A stretch of 64,000 nucleotides of DNA from Hortaea werneckii (lineage: Eukaryota; Ascomycota; Dothideomycetes; Mycosphaerellales; Teratosphaeriaceae). Made by a program: the position numbers and the translations under genes. Positions 10,281 through 19,863 of the stretch are shown here, piece after piece (positions within the stretch are counted from its first letter, which is position 1; every line of letters starts with the position of its first letter). The notes beneath the pieces were generated by a model. The model made no database searches. It was not told the DNA's origin and worked only from the letters and a program-made list of their open reading frames with translations. Where the stretch lies: contig JBAOKB010000185.1 in the NCBI GenBank assembly GCA_037044905.1, positions 62,001 through 126,000 of the forward strand, written 5' to 3'.

Positions 10281-11495
10281 TTATATCCACGGAAGGTCAG
10301 CACAAGTGGGTGGCTGCTGCACTGCCTTCTTGATCTGCTCCTTCAAACCCTCTCCGTCGATTTCCAGCACGTAATTCACTTTCCTGAGTTCCTGAGCGGT
10401 GGGTGCCAGAGCTTCTTGGTATGCATGAATGTTGCCATAGGAGGGACTGCCGTAAGCGGTATCTACATCCACGTAGAAGCTCGTAGTGTTCAGAGCCAGA
10501 CTCGGGTCGACCATCAGTGCGGCGGCTGTCTCGTCCCAGAAGGGGAAGTCAGTGTTGTATCGCGTGTAGGCCAGCTCGGTGTAGGCATTCTTGACCTCAT
10601 ACAGTTCGTCAAGGAAAGATCGCGTTGCCATCACCTGGTTGGCGACATTGCCCGCAAAGGTGATGTTTGGAAAGTCGGCTTTAAAGGCAATCTTGGATGC
10701 TTCAGGATCAATCATAAGATTGATGTCGGACTGCAGGTCGGCAAGCAGCACACTTCCCGTCGTCTGCAAGAGGTTGACATCAATGTAACCGCCCATGATG
10801 ACAAGCTCTTTAGCATTGCTTGCAAAAGAGGGATCCATGCGGATTGCCAAGGCGATGTTGGTGAGAGCGCCAGCGCTGTAAATCGAGACTTCGCCTGGGT
10901 ACTTGCGTACACTCTGGACCATGAACTCTGCAGCGCTTATATCCTGAGCCGTGACATTAGGGAAACCCTCGTAAAATGCTGCTCGGCTGACCCTCTTGGG
11001 ATCACCTGAAGTTGGGTCGCTCCCTGCGTCTTCAGCTGTGAGGTTCATAGGAGCGAAAGCGCCTTCCCATGGTAGCACACCTGCGTTCGTTAGCTGGGGA
11101 CCTTGAGTAATCGTTTGAGCTTTTCACGCACCATGTACGTCTTCCCAGGCCCGGAACAGTTTGGGTGTGTTGATCAGAGGGTAATCGGAACCGAGATAAA
11201 CCGGAATACAACTGAGATTGCCCGCTTCCAATGTGGCGAGAGCATGTAAGCCTGTCTGCAAGGCCCAAGAGTTGGCTGTATCAGAAGCAAGACCCAAGAC
11301 TTCCCATCCTGCACTGAGGGCTTGCAGATACGATATGAAGCCTGTCGTTTCCCAGTCGTTATCCAAGATGACTTTTGGCCTGTATGCTGTTGCATTGGTC
11401 GAAGAGCCGTTTGTCATCGACACTGGCGAAGCAACCGTCGATACTAAGGTGTTTGCTGCCGCTAAAGCGGCGAAGGATCTTGCTAGGAAAGACAT
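10281..11495 (-). CDS. Secreted inosine/uridine-preferring nucleoside hydrolase family protein
   Basis: Predicted N-ribohydrolase that would split nucleosides to base and ribose outside the cell or in the secretory path. On the minus strand, exon 1 is 11495-11132, intron 11131-11081 (GTGCGT, branch GCTAAC, acceptor GCAG; 51 bp), exon 2 11080-10281; 387 residues. I chose the ATG at 11495 because it begins a signal peptide (MSFLARSFAALAAANTLVS); a further upstream in-frame start adds 19 residues without improving it. The family fold is supported by ILDNDWETTGF near the N-terminus, the EDVHGVLPWEGAF join across the intron, IYSAGALTNIALA, and ELVIMGGYID. The calcium motif is DNDWETT rather than the usual DxDxxxDD, so activity is uncertain. 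Several N-glycosylation sequons are present. Confidence 0.85.
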
Positions 11496-12005
11496 GATCT
11501 GAATGGTAAGAATAGAGGAAACGATGTTCAAAGTTGGAGGATGTGTTCGCAACAGAACAACCGCAACAACTTATACTTACCATCATACGCTAGCAAACCA
11601 ACAGTCTCCAACGATGGAAGCACCGCCGATGAACTTACATGACACTACGTCTGTTGGTGTGCAAAAGTCATTCTCTTCCCAGCCATCTCTTGTGGGAAAG
11701 CATATCGGCGACCAAATCGCTACCTCTTGGCGTTGACGATCCCTCCCCTCCGTCAGAGTTACCCTATCGCGGCCCGTGATAAGATGGCGACGGAGCCGAG
11801 CTATCACCATTTCTACTCTTTAGCATTTGCTTCTACTCATACCTGGTCAGTTCATGACCTAACAGCATTGATAACACACATTGGTAAAGTATTCAATTTG
11901 ATGAAACGAAGTGAAATGACTCGTACAATGTCAGTGACAGAATACTTCTTGATGTTCTTCACTACACACTGACTCATTTAGGCCCATGTCGCGCGCCCAA
12001 CGCGA
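11496..12005. other. Intergenic, promoter side of nucleoside hydrolase
   Basis: This holds the promoter of the minus-strand nucleoside hydrolase and the 3' flank of the minus-strand SDR. No gene is seen. Confidence 0.4.
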
Positions 12006-12773
12006 CTACAATCCTACTCCACTTAGTCTCTCATATATCTTCACCAATTCGTCTTGTTTACTGGTGTCCAAGGACCCTTGATGCGGACCTTTTGGCCCAC
12101 CAACACCCAGATACAAGCCAGACTTCCCGCCCGCTGGATCTTCTGAACCACTGGCAAAAGCAGCGATAGCTTTGGCAGGCGGATCGACTGTCCCTGGTGC
12201 TCCTCCACCTCCTAACTTCGTCTGAACCCAACCTGGGTCTAACGAGCAGGATTGTACAGTGGGACATTTCCGGGCTACAGCGTTTGCGAGCATGACGTTG
12301 TGCAACTTGCTGTCATTGTACGCCTGAAAAGCTGCAAAAGGTCGCTGAGTCCAGGTGACATCTTCAAGGCTATCATCGCCACCTTGGTGTAATCCCGAGG
12401 AGACGTACAGGAGACGTTTGGGCTTCTCCATCAATGCCGTGAGAACGTACGGTGCAAGGCTGTTGACGGCGAAGGTGCTCTGGAATCCGTCTGCCGTCTT
12501 CCTGTCGGAGTTCGAAGGGCCTAAACCGGCATTGTGCACGACTGTATCCCATGGCCCAGCTTTGTTCGCCCGATCCGCTAGCTCTCTGGAGCCAGCGATG
12601 GTAGAGATGTCACCAATCAAGACTCCCTCCGCTCCTGGGACAGCTTTCTGAGCTTGAGACGCTCTGTCCTGGTTTCGAGCGTGTAAGGTGACCTTGTGGC
12701 CTTGTTCAGACAGCAGCTTTGCGGCTGCTTGTCCAATACCGTCGCTAGAGCCTGTAATGAAGATCCGTGCCAT
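12006..12773 (-). CDS. Short-chain dehydrogenase/reductase
   Basis: NAD(P)-dependent oxidoreductase of the classical SDR family, 255 residues, single exon, with an ATG at 12773. The Rossmann glycine motif TGSSDGIG begins at residue 7, the NAG motif is in VVHNAGLG, the catalytic serine lies in LLYVSSG, and the active-site tyrosine and lysine lie in YNDSK. SLDPGWVQTKLGG follows, as is common in SDRs. The charged run LHARNQDR after strand 2 suggests NADP preference. No signal peptide or membrane segment is visible, so it is probably cytosolic. The substrate cannot be predicted. Confidence 0.9.
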   Translation of the reverse strand: MARIFITGSSDGIGQAAAKLLSEQGHKVTLHARNQDRASQAQKAVPGAEGVLIGDISTIAGSRELADRANKAGPWDTVVHNAGLGPSNSDRKTADGFQSTFAVNSLAPYVLTALMEKPKRLLYVSSGLHQGGDDSLEDVTWTQRPFAAFQAYNDSKLHNVMLANAVARKCPTVQSCSLDPGWVQTKLGGGGAPGTVDPPAKAIAAFASGSEDPAGGKSGLYLGVGGPKGPHQGSLDTSKQDELVKIYERLSGVGL

Positions 12774-13440
12774 TTTGCTATCGGTATGTCTGTACGGATC
12801 GGTATGGCACTCAGATACTATTAAGTGCCTCGCAGTTGTGGATGACAGGATTCATCCTGCACCTTGCTGATGTCATTATGTCCGCAAACACCGCTAACAT
12901 GCGCCGGTGACAAAGCGTTTTCCGTATGTTCGTTCACTCACAACGGGCTTCCTCCGACATGGGAAGCAAACTTCATGAGCCTTTACTGCACAGGCTAATG
13001 TTCACCTCAAGTGGCGATAGGAGTGCAGACAGTGGAAGGTTGTCTAAGTGCGATCTCGAAAGCGCCTCACTGCGAACCGTCGCGCCAAGTCCTCTCCGCG
13101 CCACTTCCGGGACACGCGTTGTTTCACTGGGCACTGCAGCTTCAGGCTTGTCCCTGTGGTGGGGCGCAGCAACTCACGACGATCAAGGCGATGCCGCGAA
13201 ACGCGCAATCTACATAGCATGCGCCTCTCCCCATCCGTTCTTTATTTGCGATCTGGTAGCAAGCACATCATTGTCACCGTCCGTCCCAATCTAACGTGAA
13301 AGACTCGTGAAACCCGTAGCAAACGATCGTTATACTACATTCGTTATCGAGAGTGGACGTCAAGACATCAACGACATCGGGCACATCGGATCCACAGCTT
13401 CCATCATTTGCAACTACACACAAGATCGAGAGCAGTATTG
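12774..13440. other. Intergenic, divergent promoters of SDR and Cys-rich membrane protein
   Basis: The two genes point away from each other, so both promoters lie here. A 122-codon open frame (12926-13294) has no recognisable feature and is not called. Confidence 0.4.
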
Positions 13441-14358
13441 ATGGCCACACTGGCATGGCAGCGACGAGATGTCGCATCAGATCTGAACAATGTCAAGAAC
13501 ACCTACTCAAGCTGGGACAAGTGCATGACCGAAACCTATTGGTGAGGATGAATAGCACGCTGTTGTGCGGTGAGAAGGCTAATGAAGAGTAGTAAATGGC
13601 CTGCTATAATCGGCATCATACTCGCAGTCATAATCTGCCTTTCCATAGTCTGGTGTCTTGTCCGATGTCTCTGCTGTGGTGTTGAATGCTGTTGTGGATG
13701 CTTCTCATGCTGTAACGCCTGCTGTCCATCGCCTCGCCGGAACAAAAGAGATCAGGGAGCAGGGTACTACCAGCAACCCCCACAGATGCCAATCTATCAA
13801 CAGCCGTACTATCCGCAATACGCCAGCGCTCCGCCCCCTGTTTACGCGAGTGGAGGAGCTGGATACAGAGGCACACCTCAAACTGCTATTTTCGACGACC
13901 GAAATAAAGGAGGAGCTGCCATCAATGAGGATGCTTTACCACACATGCCCAGTTGGAGCAATGCGCAAGAAAGACGGGTAGACGACGATGATGTTGAATT
14001 GGAGAAGATGAATGGATACCCCCCAGCGGCGCAACAGAGTCTTCTGCCGAAGAACGAATATTACAGCACCCACCCGGATGCAATGGGCGATCTTGGGACT
14101 ATGCATGCGAGCCCTTATCAAGACTATGATCAACATCGAGGAACTACAACTTCGCCGACTTCGAATTATCCGCCAACGTACCATATCTCGATGAGCCCAG
14201 CACCGTCCATGTATGCCGCACCACAGCGACAATGGAGCGGAGGCACACCAAGCGTGCCGCCGAGTTATCATACCGGTACCCCTAGCATTACCAGCCCGCC
14301 ACCGCAGGATCCGACGATTGCGCGGAAGCCTGTGGCAGGGTCATGGCGGGACCTCTAA
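13441..14358 (+). CDS. Cys-rich single-pass membrane protein (fibroin-3-related type)
   Basis: Exon 1 is 13441-13541, intron 13542-13592 (GTGAGG, branch GCTAATG, acceptor TAG; 51 bp), exon 2 13593-14358; 288 residues. The splice creates the Cys of ETYCKWPAIIG. Residues about 37-55 form one membrane helix (WPAIIGIILAVIICLSIVW), followed directly by a dense cysteine cluster (CLCCGVECCCGCFSCCNACC) that is a likely palmitoylation or metal-binding patch. The remainder is a Pro/Tyr/Gln-rich disordered cytoplasmic tail. Proteins with this layout are annotated fibroin-3 related in fungi. The role is unknown; an anchored scaffold or signalling function is an inference. Confidence 0.8.
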
Positions 14359-15090
14359 TGCAGTTTTTCCATACTACTACAAGTGTGAAAGCGTCTTGCT
14401 AGACGCTGGCTTACGAACTCTGTTGTCATGCTCTTCCCGTCGTTCCCACAAGTGTTTCTTTACTGTGTCCAATGTAGCATGGGAGAAATTCCCGCCGTAT
14501 GGGAAAGAGGCTATATCATCACCGATGATGCGGCTAATAAGATGATATGACATGAGATTGTAAGCCGCCCGTATGGATTGAAATTGACGACTGTGTTTCA
14601 AGTGCCGAGAGGAGACCGTGAGAAGCTCCGTCCAAGAATACCTCACTCAAAGAACTTGCACAGGCACTTGCTATGGCTACCCACTGCAAAGACGTTCCTT
14701 ATGTGATGTAGCAGGTACAGTACTGTATATACTTACTGTAGGTATTGTATTGTATGTAAGAAACCCGTTTGTCGACTTTGGTCCTAGCGTCTCATCCCAC
14801 AATCCCACGCGTTTCTCTCTCCACGCGAAGTGCGGTGCTGAGCCGTCACCCCAGCCGCAGTGCTCATCTGCCGGCTCGTGAATCGGTAACCCCTGCACAA
14901 CACATAGCCGCTATTCCCCGAGGTCATCAATGCCCTAGCCGGTGAGCATCGTGCTCAATAGCAGAGACGTGAACAGCACAAATGTCAACTGACCTGCGCG
15001 CTTGGTAGCAGTCGAAGAGTAAGTCCTCCATCTTCTCACTCGCTCTCCACCTCTCATCTCCGTCATTCTCTCCCGTCTCCAGACCTGCCA
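14359..15090. other. Intergenic, promoter of acyl-CoA synthetase
   Basis: No gene is seen. The stretch just before the ATG at 15091 is CT-rich (about 15025-15085), as is common in fungal 5' leaders. Confidence 0.5.
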
Positions 15091-16995
15091 ATGGCTCTCA
15101 CGACGGCGGCAGCAATCACCGCCGGCGCATCGGCAACGGCAGCTTACTTAGATGCCAAATACCACCTTTCGAAAGACATTGCCGCACTGCACGACCAACG
15201 CCAAGCGAGGAAGACCGTCCAGCGTCGTCATACGCAAAAGAAAGTCGCCCTGTGGTATCCCTTCGAGGAGCAAGCCAAGCTACATCAAGAACGACAATGT
15301 CTCTGGTATCGCTCCAATCCAAACGAGCAGGCCACAGTATACACTTGGAGCCAGACGTACGACCAGTGTTGCCGTTGGGGCCAGTTCTTACTTGAACAGG
15401 GCGTCCAGCCTGGCGAACTGGTGGGCACATATCTGCAGAACAGTCCCGAGCTCGTCTTCAATCTGGTCGGATCATGGAGTATCGGCTGTGCTCCAGCGAT
15501 GATCAACTACAATCTGGCGGGTGATGGCTTAGTACACTGTCTAAAGGTAGCCGGCAGCAAGGTTCTACTAGTAGACGAGGATGCAGGCTGCAGAGAGCGG
15601 ATCGAAGGCGTGCGGTCGCGTATTGAAGACGAATTGGGCATGCGCATTGTGATTGTCGACTCTGAAACCAGACGTGCCATCTCTGCACGCGCACCGACGA
15701 GACCACAGGATAACTTGCGCGAGATCGTGGCCCCGGCTTCTCCCATGTTCATATTCTACACTTCTGGCACTACCGGCTTCCCCAAGGCATGCCCACTACC
15801 CGTTGCAGCTGGTTACTCGTTCGGGAAACCCCGCCTGCGTACGACCGGCTTGAAACCTGGAGATGTCTGGTATGACTGTATGCCCCTTTATCACGGCACT
15901 GGCGGGACTGTGGCAGTTGGCTGTATGGTCTCAGGAGTGACTCTTGCCGTCGGCAGAAGATTCAGTGTCCGCAATTTCTGGCCAGATGTCCACGATAGCG
16001 GGGCCAACGCTTTCGTCTATGTGGGCGAGACTGCCCGCTACCTGTTGGCTGCTCCACCAAGTCAGCTTGATCGAGGTCACAAGCTCAAGGCTATGTATGG
16101 TAATGGCATGCGGCCTGATGTTTGGAGAGCCTTCCAAGAACGCTTTGATATACCTTGCGTCAACGAATTCTTCAACTCCACGGAAGGCATGCTCTCATTG
16201 CTGAATGTCTGCAGAGGCCCTTTCCATGAAGCTCATGTGGGGCATCATGGTGCAATCCGCAGACGCATGTTCAACAGCATATTAGTTCCTGTCGAGATCG
16301 ATCATGAGAAAGGCGATATCTGGCGAGATCCAAAGACTGGATTTGCACGCCGAGCTTCGTATGATGCGGGAGGCGAAATCTTGATCAAGTGTCAAAGCGA
16401 TAAAGACTTTGTCGGCTATTGGAACAATCCAGAAGCTACAGCCAAACGATTCGAGCATGATGTCTTCACTAAAGGAGATTTGTACTACCGCACCGGTGAT
16501 GCTTTGCGACGAGACGCCGATGGTAGATGGTTCTTTCTAGATCGACTGGGGGATACATTCCGCTGGAAGAGTGAGAATGTCTCAACAGCTGAAGTCGCTG
16601 AGGTTCTCGGCCGCTTTCCGGGGATCGTTGAAGCAAATGTGTACGGCGTTGAGATTCCGGGTCATGATGGACGAGCCGGATGCGCAGCGATCTTCATCCC
16701 ACACGAGCAGAGGGGTTCGTTCGACTGGGCCGGTCTACTCGCTCACGCACGGAAGGGCCTTCCACGATACGCTGTACCTGTCTTCCTACGAATTGTGGAG
16801 AAGCAGACAGCCATGCACAATAACAAGCAAAATAAAGTACCGTTAAGAAAGGAAGGTATTGAATACGAGAAAATCAGACATGGTGAAGGTGGGCCTGGAG
16901 ATACCCTCAGATGGCTCAGACCAGGAAGTGATGCCTATGAGCCGTTCAATGAAGAAGACTGGCAGGCTCTCGTAGCTGGGAAAGCCAGGCTGTAA
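15091..16995 (+). CDS. FAT1: Very long-chain acyl-CoA synthetase / fatty acid transport protein (FAT1 type)
   Basis: Activates long and very long chain fatty acids to acyl-CoA with ATP, and in this family also aids fatty acid uptake. 634 residues, single exon. An N-terminal hydrophobic or amphipathic stretch (TTAAAITAGASATAAYL) may associate with membrane. The AMP-binding signature YTSGTTGFPKA lies near residue 222, YRTGD near 469, and the FATP-type motif DRLGDTFRWKSENVST near 484. The C-terminus is ARL, a good type 1 peroxisomal targeting signal. Length and order match the FATP/VLACS branch rather than the plant-type 4CL branch. The symbol is by family similarity. Confidence 0.9.
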   Translation: MALTTAAAITAGASATAAYLDAKYHLSKDIAALHDQRQARKTVQRRHTQKKVALWYPFEEQAKLHQERQCLWYRSNPNEQATVYTWSQTYDQCCRWGQFLLEQGVQPGELVGTYLQNSPELVFNLVGSWSIGCAPAMINYNLAGDGLVHCLKVAGSKVLLVDEDAGCRERIEGVRSRIEDELGMRIVIVDSETRRAISARAPTRPQDNLREIVAPASPMFIFYTSGTTGFPKACPLPVAAGYSFGKPRLRTTGLKPGDVWYDCMPLYHGTGGTVAVGCMVSGVTLAVGRRFSVRNFWPDVHDSGANAFVYVGETARYLLAAPPSQLDRGHKLKAMYGNGMRPDVWRAFQERFDIPCVNEFFNSTEGMLSLLNVCRGPFHEAHVGHHGAIRRRMFNSILVPVEIDHEKGDIWRDPKTGFARRASYDAGGEILIKCQSDKDFVGYWNNPEATAKRFEHDVFTKGDLYYRTGDALRRDADGRWFFLDRLGDTFRWKSENVSTAEVAEVLGRFPGIVEANVYGVEIPGHDGRAGCAAIFIPHEQRGSFDWAGLLAHARKGLPRYAVPVFLRIVEKQTAMHNNKQNKVPLRKEGIEYEKIRHGEGGPGDTLRWLRPGSDAYEPFNEEDWQALVAGKARL

Positions 16996-17560
16996 GGAGT
17001 CTGTCGAGTTGACAAATTGGTAGAATATGTCGATCTGTCGATGCTGCTGCTCTACAGACTTCCAAGCTACAAGATTCACCTGTGTTCACTAATAGCCTCG
17101 CTCTCACGATCACCCAATCGATTTGAATTCTGTTCGACACTTGCCTGAACTAGCTTCTCGCCATACGAATATGAATGATATTCACGCAACATTGAATTTC
17201 GAATTTTACTCGGCATTGACCCAAACATCCATGTCGTCATGTATATGATTGGAATATACGCAACTTCGAATATCTCGAAGTCCCACTCGGCACTCGCCCC
17301 AATTTCCATGTCTCCATGTGAATAAGACTGGTTTATACATAGCTTCAAATCTACTGTGCAACGTTGAACCTGGCATAGGCTGGGTCTCTCAGATTCCACC
17401 CTGACAGCTTTGTTACCACACTGTTGAGGAATGCGACACTCCCAATTGAACAATGTCGCTCAAGCTTGCCGCCTTTTCGACATCAATCTCAACTTGCTAT
17501 GCAAAGTCGAGGTGAAGGCTTGCTTGCTGATTAAGGCAAAATGTAACATCACCTCTCACA
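16996..17560. repeat. Degenerate tandem repeat, about 80-bp period
   Basis: At roughly 17188-17340, two diverged copies share the order GCAAC(A/T)T(T/C)GAAT...TACTCGGCA / CACTCGGCA...CCATGTC(G/T)(T/C)CATGT...ATAC. Flanking sequence is intergenic with no gene. Confidence 0.5.
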
Positions 17561-18010
17561 ACTGTCTACTAGCGTTAGCTGGCAATGTCACTCCAACTGT
17601 ACCAGCTGCAACCTATCGTCCGTTCTCTCGACCGTTCACGCATCCCTCTGTCGTCGCAACCTACGCCGAATAAGTCTAAATCATGTCGTGCGAGCATGCG
17701 AGGCGAAAGAAAGCCACCTCCTAAGTACGGTAAAAGACAATATCAGCGCTCACCACTTCCTACTAGCGTTAGCTGGCAATGCCAATCCAACTGTACAACC
17801 TGCAACATATCTTCCATCCTCTGAATGCTTCTCTCGTCGCTACTCACGCCAAATGAATCCACGGCATGTCGTTCGAGCATGCCGGGCCCAGTAAGTAAAA
17901 GAGCACTCACTCATCATGGCAAAATGCAACATCACCTCACTGCTACCTACTAGCGTAGTCTTTCAATGCCAATCCAACTGGCCCTTCTGCAATCTATCTT
18001 CCACCCTCTC
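17560..18010. repeat. Degenerate tandem repeat, about 190-bp period, three copies
   Basis: The anchor TACTAGCGTTAGCTGGCAAT recurs near 17566 and 17761 and in diverged form (TACTAGCGTAGTCTTTCAAT) near 17948. Each is followed by CC(A)ATCCAACTG and then C(T)GCAAC(A/C)TATC. ATCACCTC precedes two of them. The copies are too diverged for recent amplification. No coding capacity is recognised. Confidence 0.7.
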
Positions 18011-18439
18011 ACTCCTTCTGTCGTCGCCACGCCCACCCTATCCACGTTGCTGTATCGCCCACGACCTCCCGTCCGTCCTTTCGATTGTCCCACGGTCGTC
18101 ACTACTGCCCACATTCGCAATGCGGGGGTGCTAGGTGCAGGCGTGCCAAAAGGAAATGGCTGTACCATATGGAACGGATCATCGTCCTCTCGATCCATCT
18201 GTCGTCCTCGCCCACGCCAATTGAACTCCACGACATGCCTCGTCCTACGCTGCTGTGCCACTACTCACCCGTCGCTACCGTTCACGGCAACTCACATGCA
18301 CCCTATCGTCGTCCACCGGGTCCACGCCACTATCCCCCAACCGGCCCCTGTCTTCGCCAATGTCCACAGCATGTCCCACGGTGCAAAATGCAGAAGAAAT
18401 GCAAGTCCAAGAGGCAAAAATGAAGGCTCAGGCGCCTAT

Positions 18440-18562
18440 TGCGTCGACCGGGAATCGAACCCGGGGCTGGCCGATGTTATCCTGTCTAGGAAGGAACTGC
18501 GCTCCTTCTTATTCTAGATCGGACGGTGGCAACGGCCAATTTTACCACTAAACCATCAACGC
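18440..18562 (-). tRNA. tRNA-Gly (anticodon GCC) with a 52-nt intron
   Basis: On the minus strand the 5' half is GCGTTGATGGTTTAGTGGTA... (positions 18562 down) and the 3' half ends GGTTCGATTCCCGGTCGACGCA (to 18440). The acceptor stem GCGTTGA pairs with TCGACGC (one G-U), the T stem CCGGG pairs with CCCGG, and the anticodon stem GGCCG pairs with CGGCC. The loop reads TTGCCA before the interruption, giving anticodon GCC. The A box (TGGTTTAGTGG) and B box (GGTTCGATTCC) are canonical. The 52-nt intron sits one base 3' of the anticodon and can fold into its own hairpin (TCTAG...CTAGA, AAGGA...TCCTT). A pol III stop, TTTTT on the minus strand, lies at 18416-18420. The mature length is about 71 nt. 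Confidence 0.92.
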
Positions 18563-18599
18563 TAGGTAGGAGGCCTTGTTGGAGGCTCCTGTTGTTGTT

Positions 18600-19450
18600 G
18601 GGGGAGGGGCAGGTCAAACCGTACAAGTTCCATGTTGCTACGACCGAAAACGGCCATTTGGGGCCAGGGGGTTGAATTCGCAGTATTCTCTGGCAAGAAG
18701 GATACGAAATCGATTGCCAAAGGTATTCTGAGGTTGATTCAATCCTATGGATCGATCGGACATGCCCCAGAGTGCTCTGAGGGTGTGAGAGTCGATTTGA
18801 AACCTTTCTTGGCGTATCGGGCTTGAATTTCGAGGATGCCCTAGCACAGCAAGCAACAATTGCAATACGATACGAATTCGATCGCCAGAAGGCTTCTGAA
18901 CCTTCTACAGCCGTTTGGATACTTGGACATGACATAGAGGGCTGTGAGGGAGCGAACATCGATTAAAGCTCTGTCTTGGCATGTCCAGGTCGAGGATCTG
19001 GGATTCGCGGCAACGATTATTACTACGACACGAATTGATTTGATCACTAGAGAGCTTCTCAGCATCCTCCGGCCGTGTTGTTCCTTGGACGAAGCAAAGT
19101 AGTGTGAGGTATCGAAATTCGATGTGGAATTTGACCAGGCATATCCTGGGTTTCCATCCATGATTTAACCATGACCATTGCCCACCGATACGCAACCAGA
19201 TACCAAAGCCTTTGGACACGTTTTCTGGCCGTGTCGGTCACTTGAACATGCCATAGGGTGCTTTGAGAAGATGAAATGTCTGTCTTGGCATGTCCAGGTT
19301 AACAATCACAACATTTATTGACAACGATTGCACTACAATACATCTACGATGGTCCTGTATGGATTTTGAGCTTATTCCCATACCTCCGGCCGTGTTGATT
19401 ATGTGGATACCTCATAGGACGCTCTAAGTGAGTGAGTGTCGTTGGTCTTG
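18600..19450. repeat. Degenerate tandem array, about 160-bp unit, five copies
   Basis: A composite anchor, C(C/T)GGCCGTGTTG-like followed by TGGACATG(C)CATAG(G)G(T)GCT(CT)GAG, recurs near 18745, 18903, 19067, 19222 and 19384, a spacing of 155-164 bp. A 20-bp identity (CTGTCTTGGCATGTCCAGGT) occurs at 18971-18990 and 19280-19299, two units apart. CCTCCGGCCGTGTTG occurs at 19066-19080 and 19383-19397. The copies are old. No open frame is conserved across units. Confidence 0.8.
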
Positions 19451-19863
19451 GCACAGTCGGGCAACCTTCCCCTTCCGGGCATGCATTCAAATTCCGTGCT
19501 GACTCGGCCGGAAGAGCTTCTCCTCTAGGACCATTCTCACCGCCCTCGCTATTCGCCGTAATCCTCCGCCGGAGGAATCCTCTCCGCTCTCCGCAACCTG
19601 AGCGGAGACATTTGCATTTCGTCGTCATTGGGGCATCTTTTAGACATCCTTTGACGCTCATCGCCAGGATTTATTTGGTTTGCAGAGTCTCCACCGCGGA
19701 TGCGACGGTGGTAACTGCAGCGTCAGTAGGATGTGAGCCCTCATTTTGTTTAGCCTGAATAACAATGGCCGGCCTTCACGACTCGAGCAGGTGTCTATGA
19801 GAGATCGATATATGAAGGCGGTTCTGTGAGCAAGGTAGGATGGATTTCGTCTCATTCGTAACC

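Noticed and set aside
12926..13294. 122-codon open frame between SDR and the Cys-rich protein
   Set aside because: No motif, and it overlaps the shared promoter.
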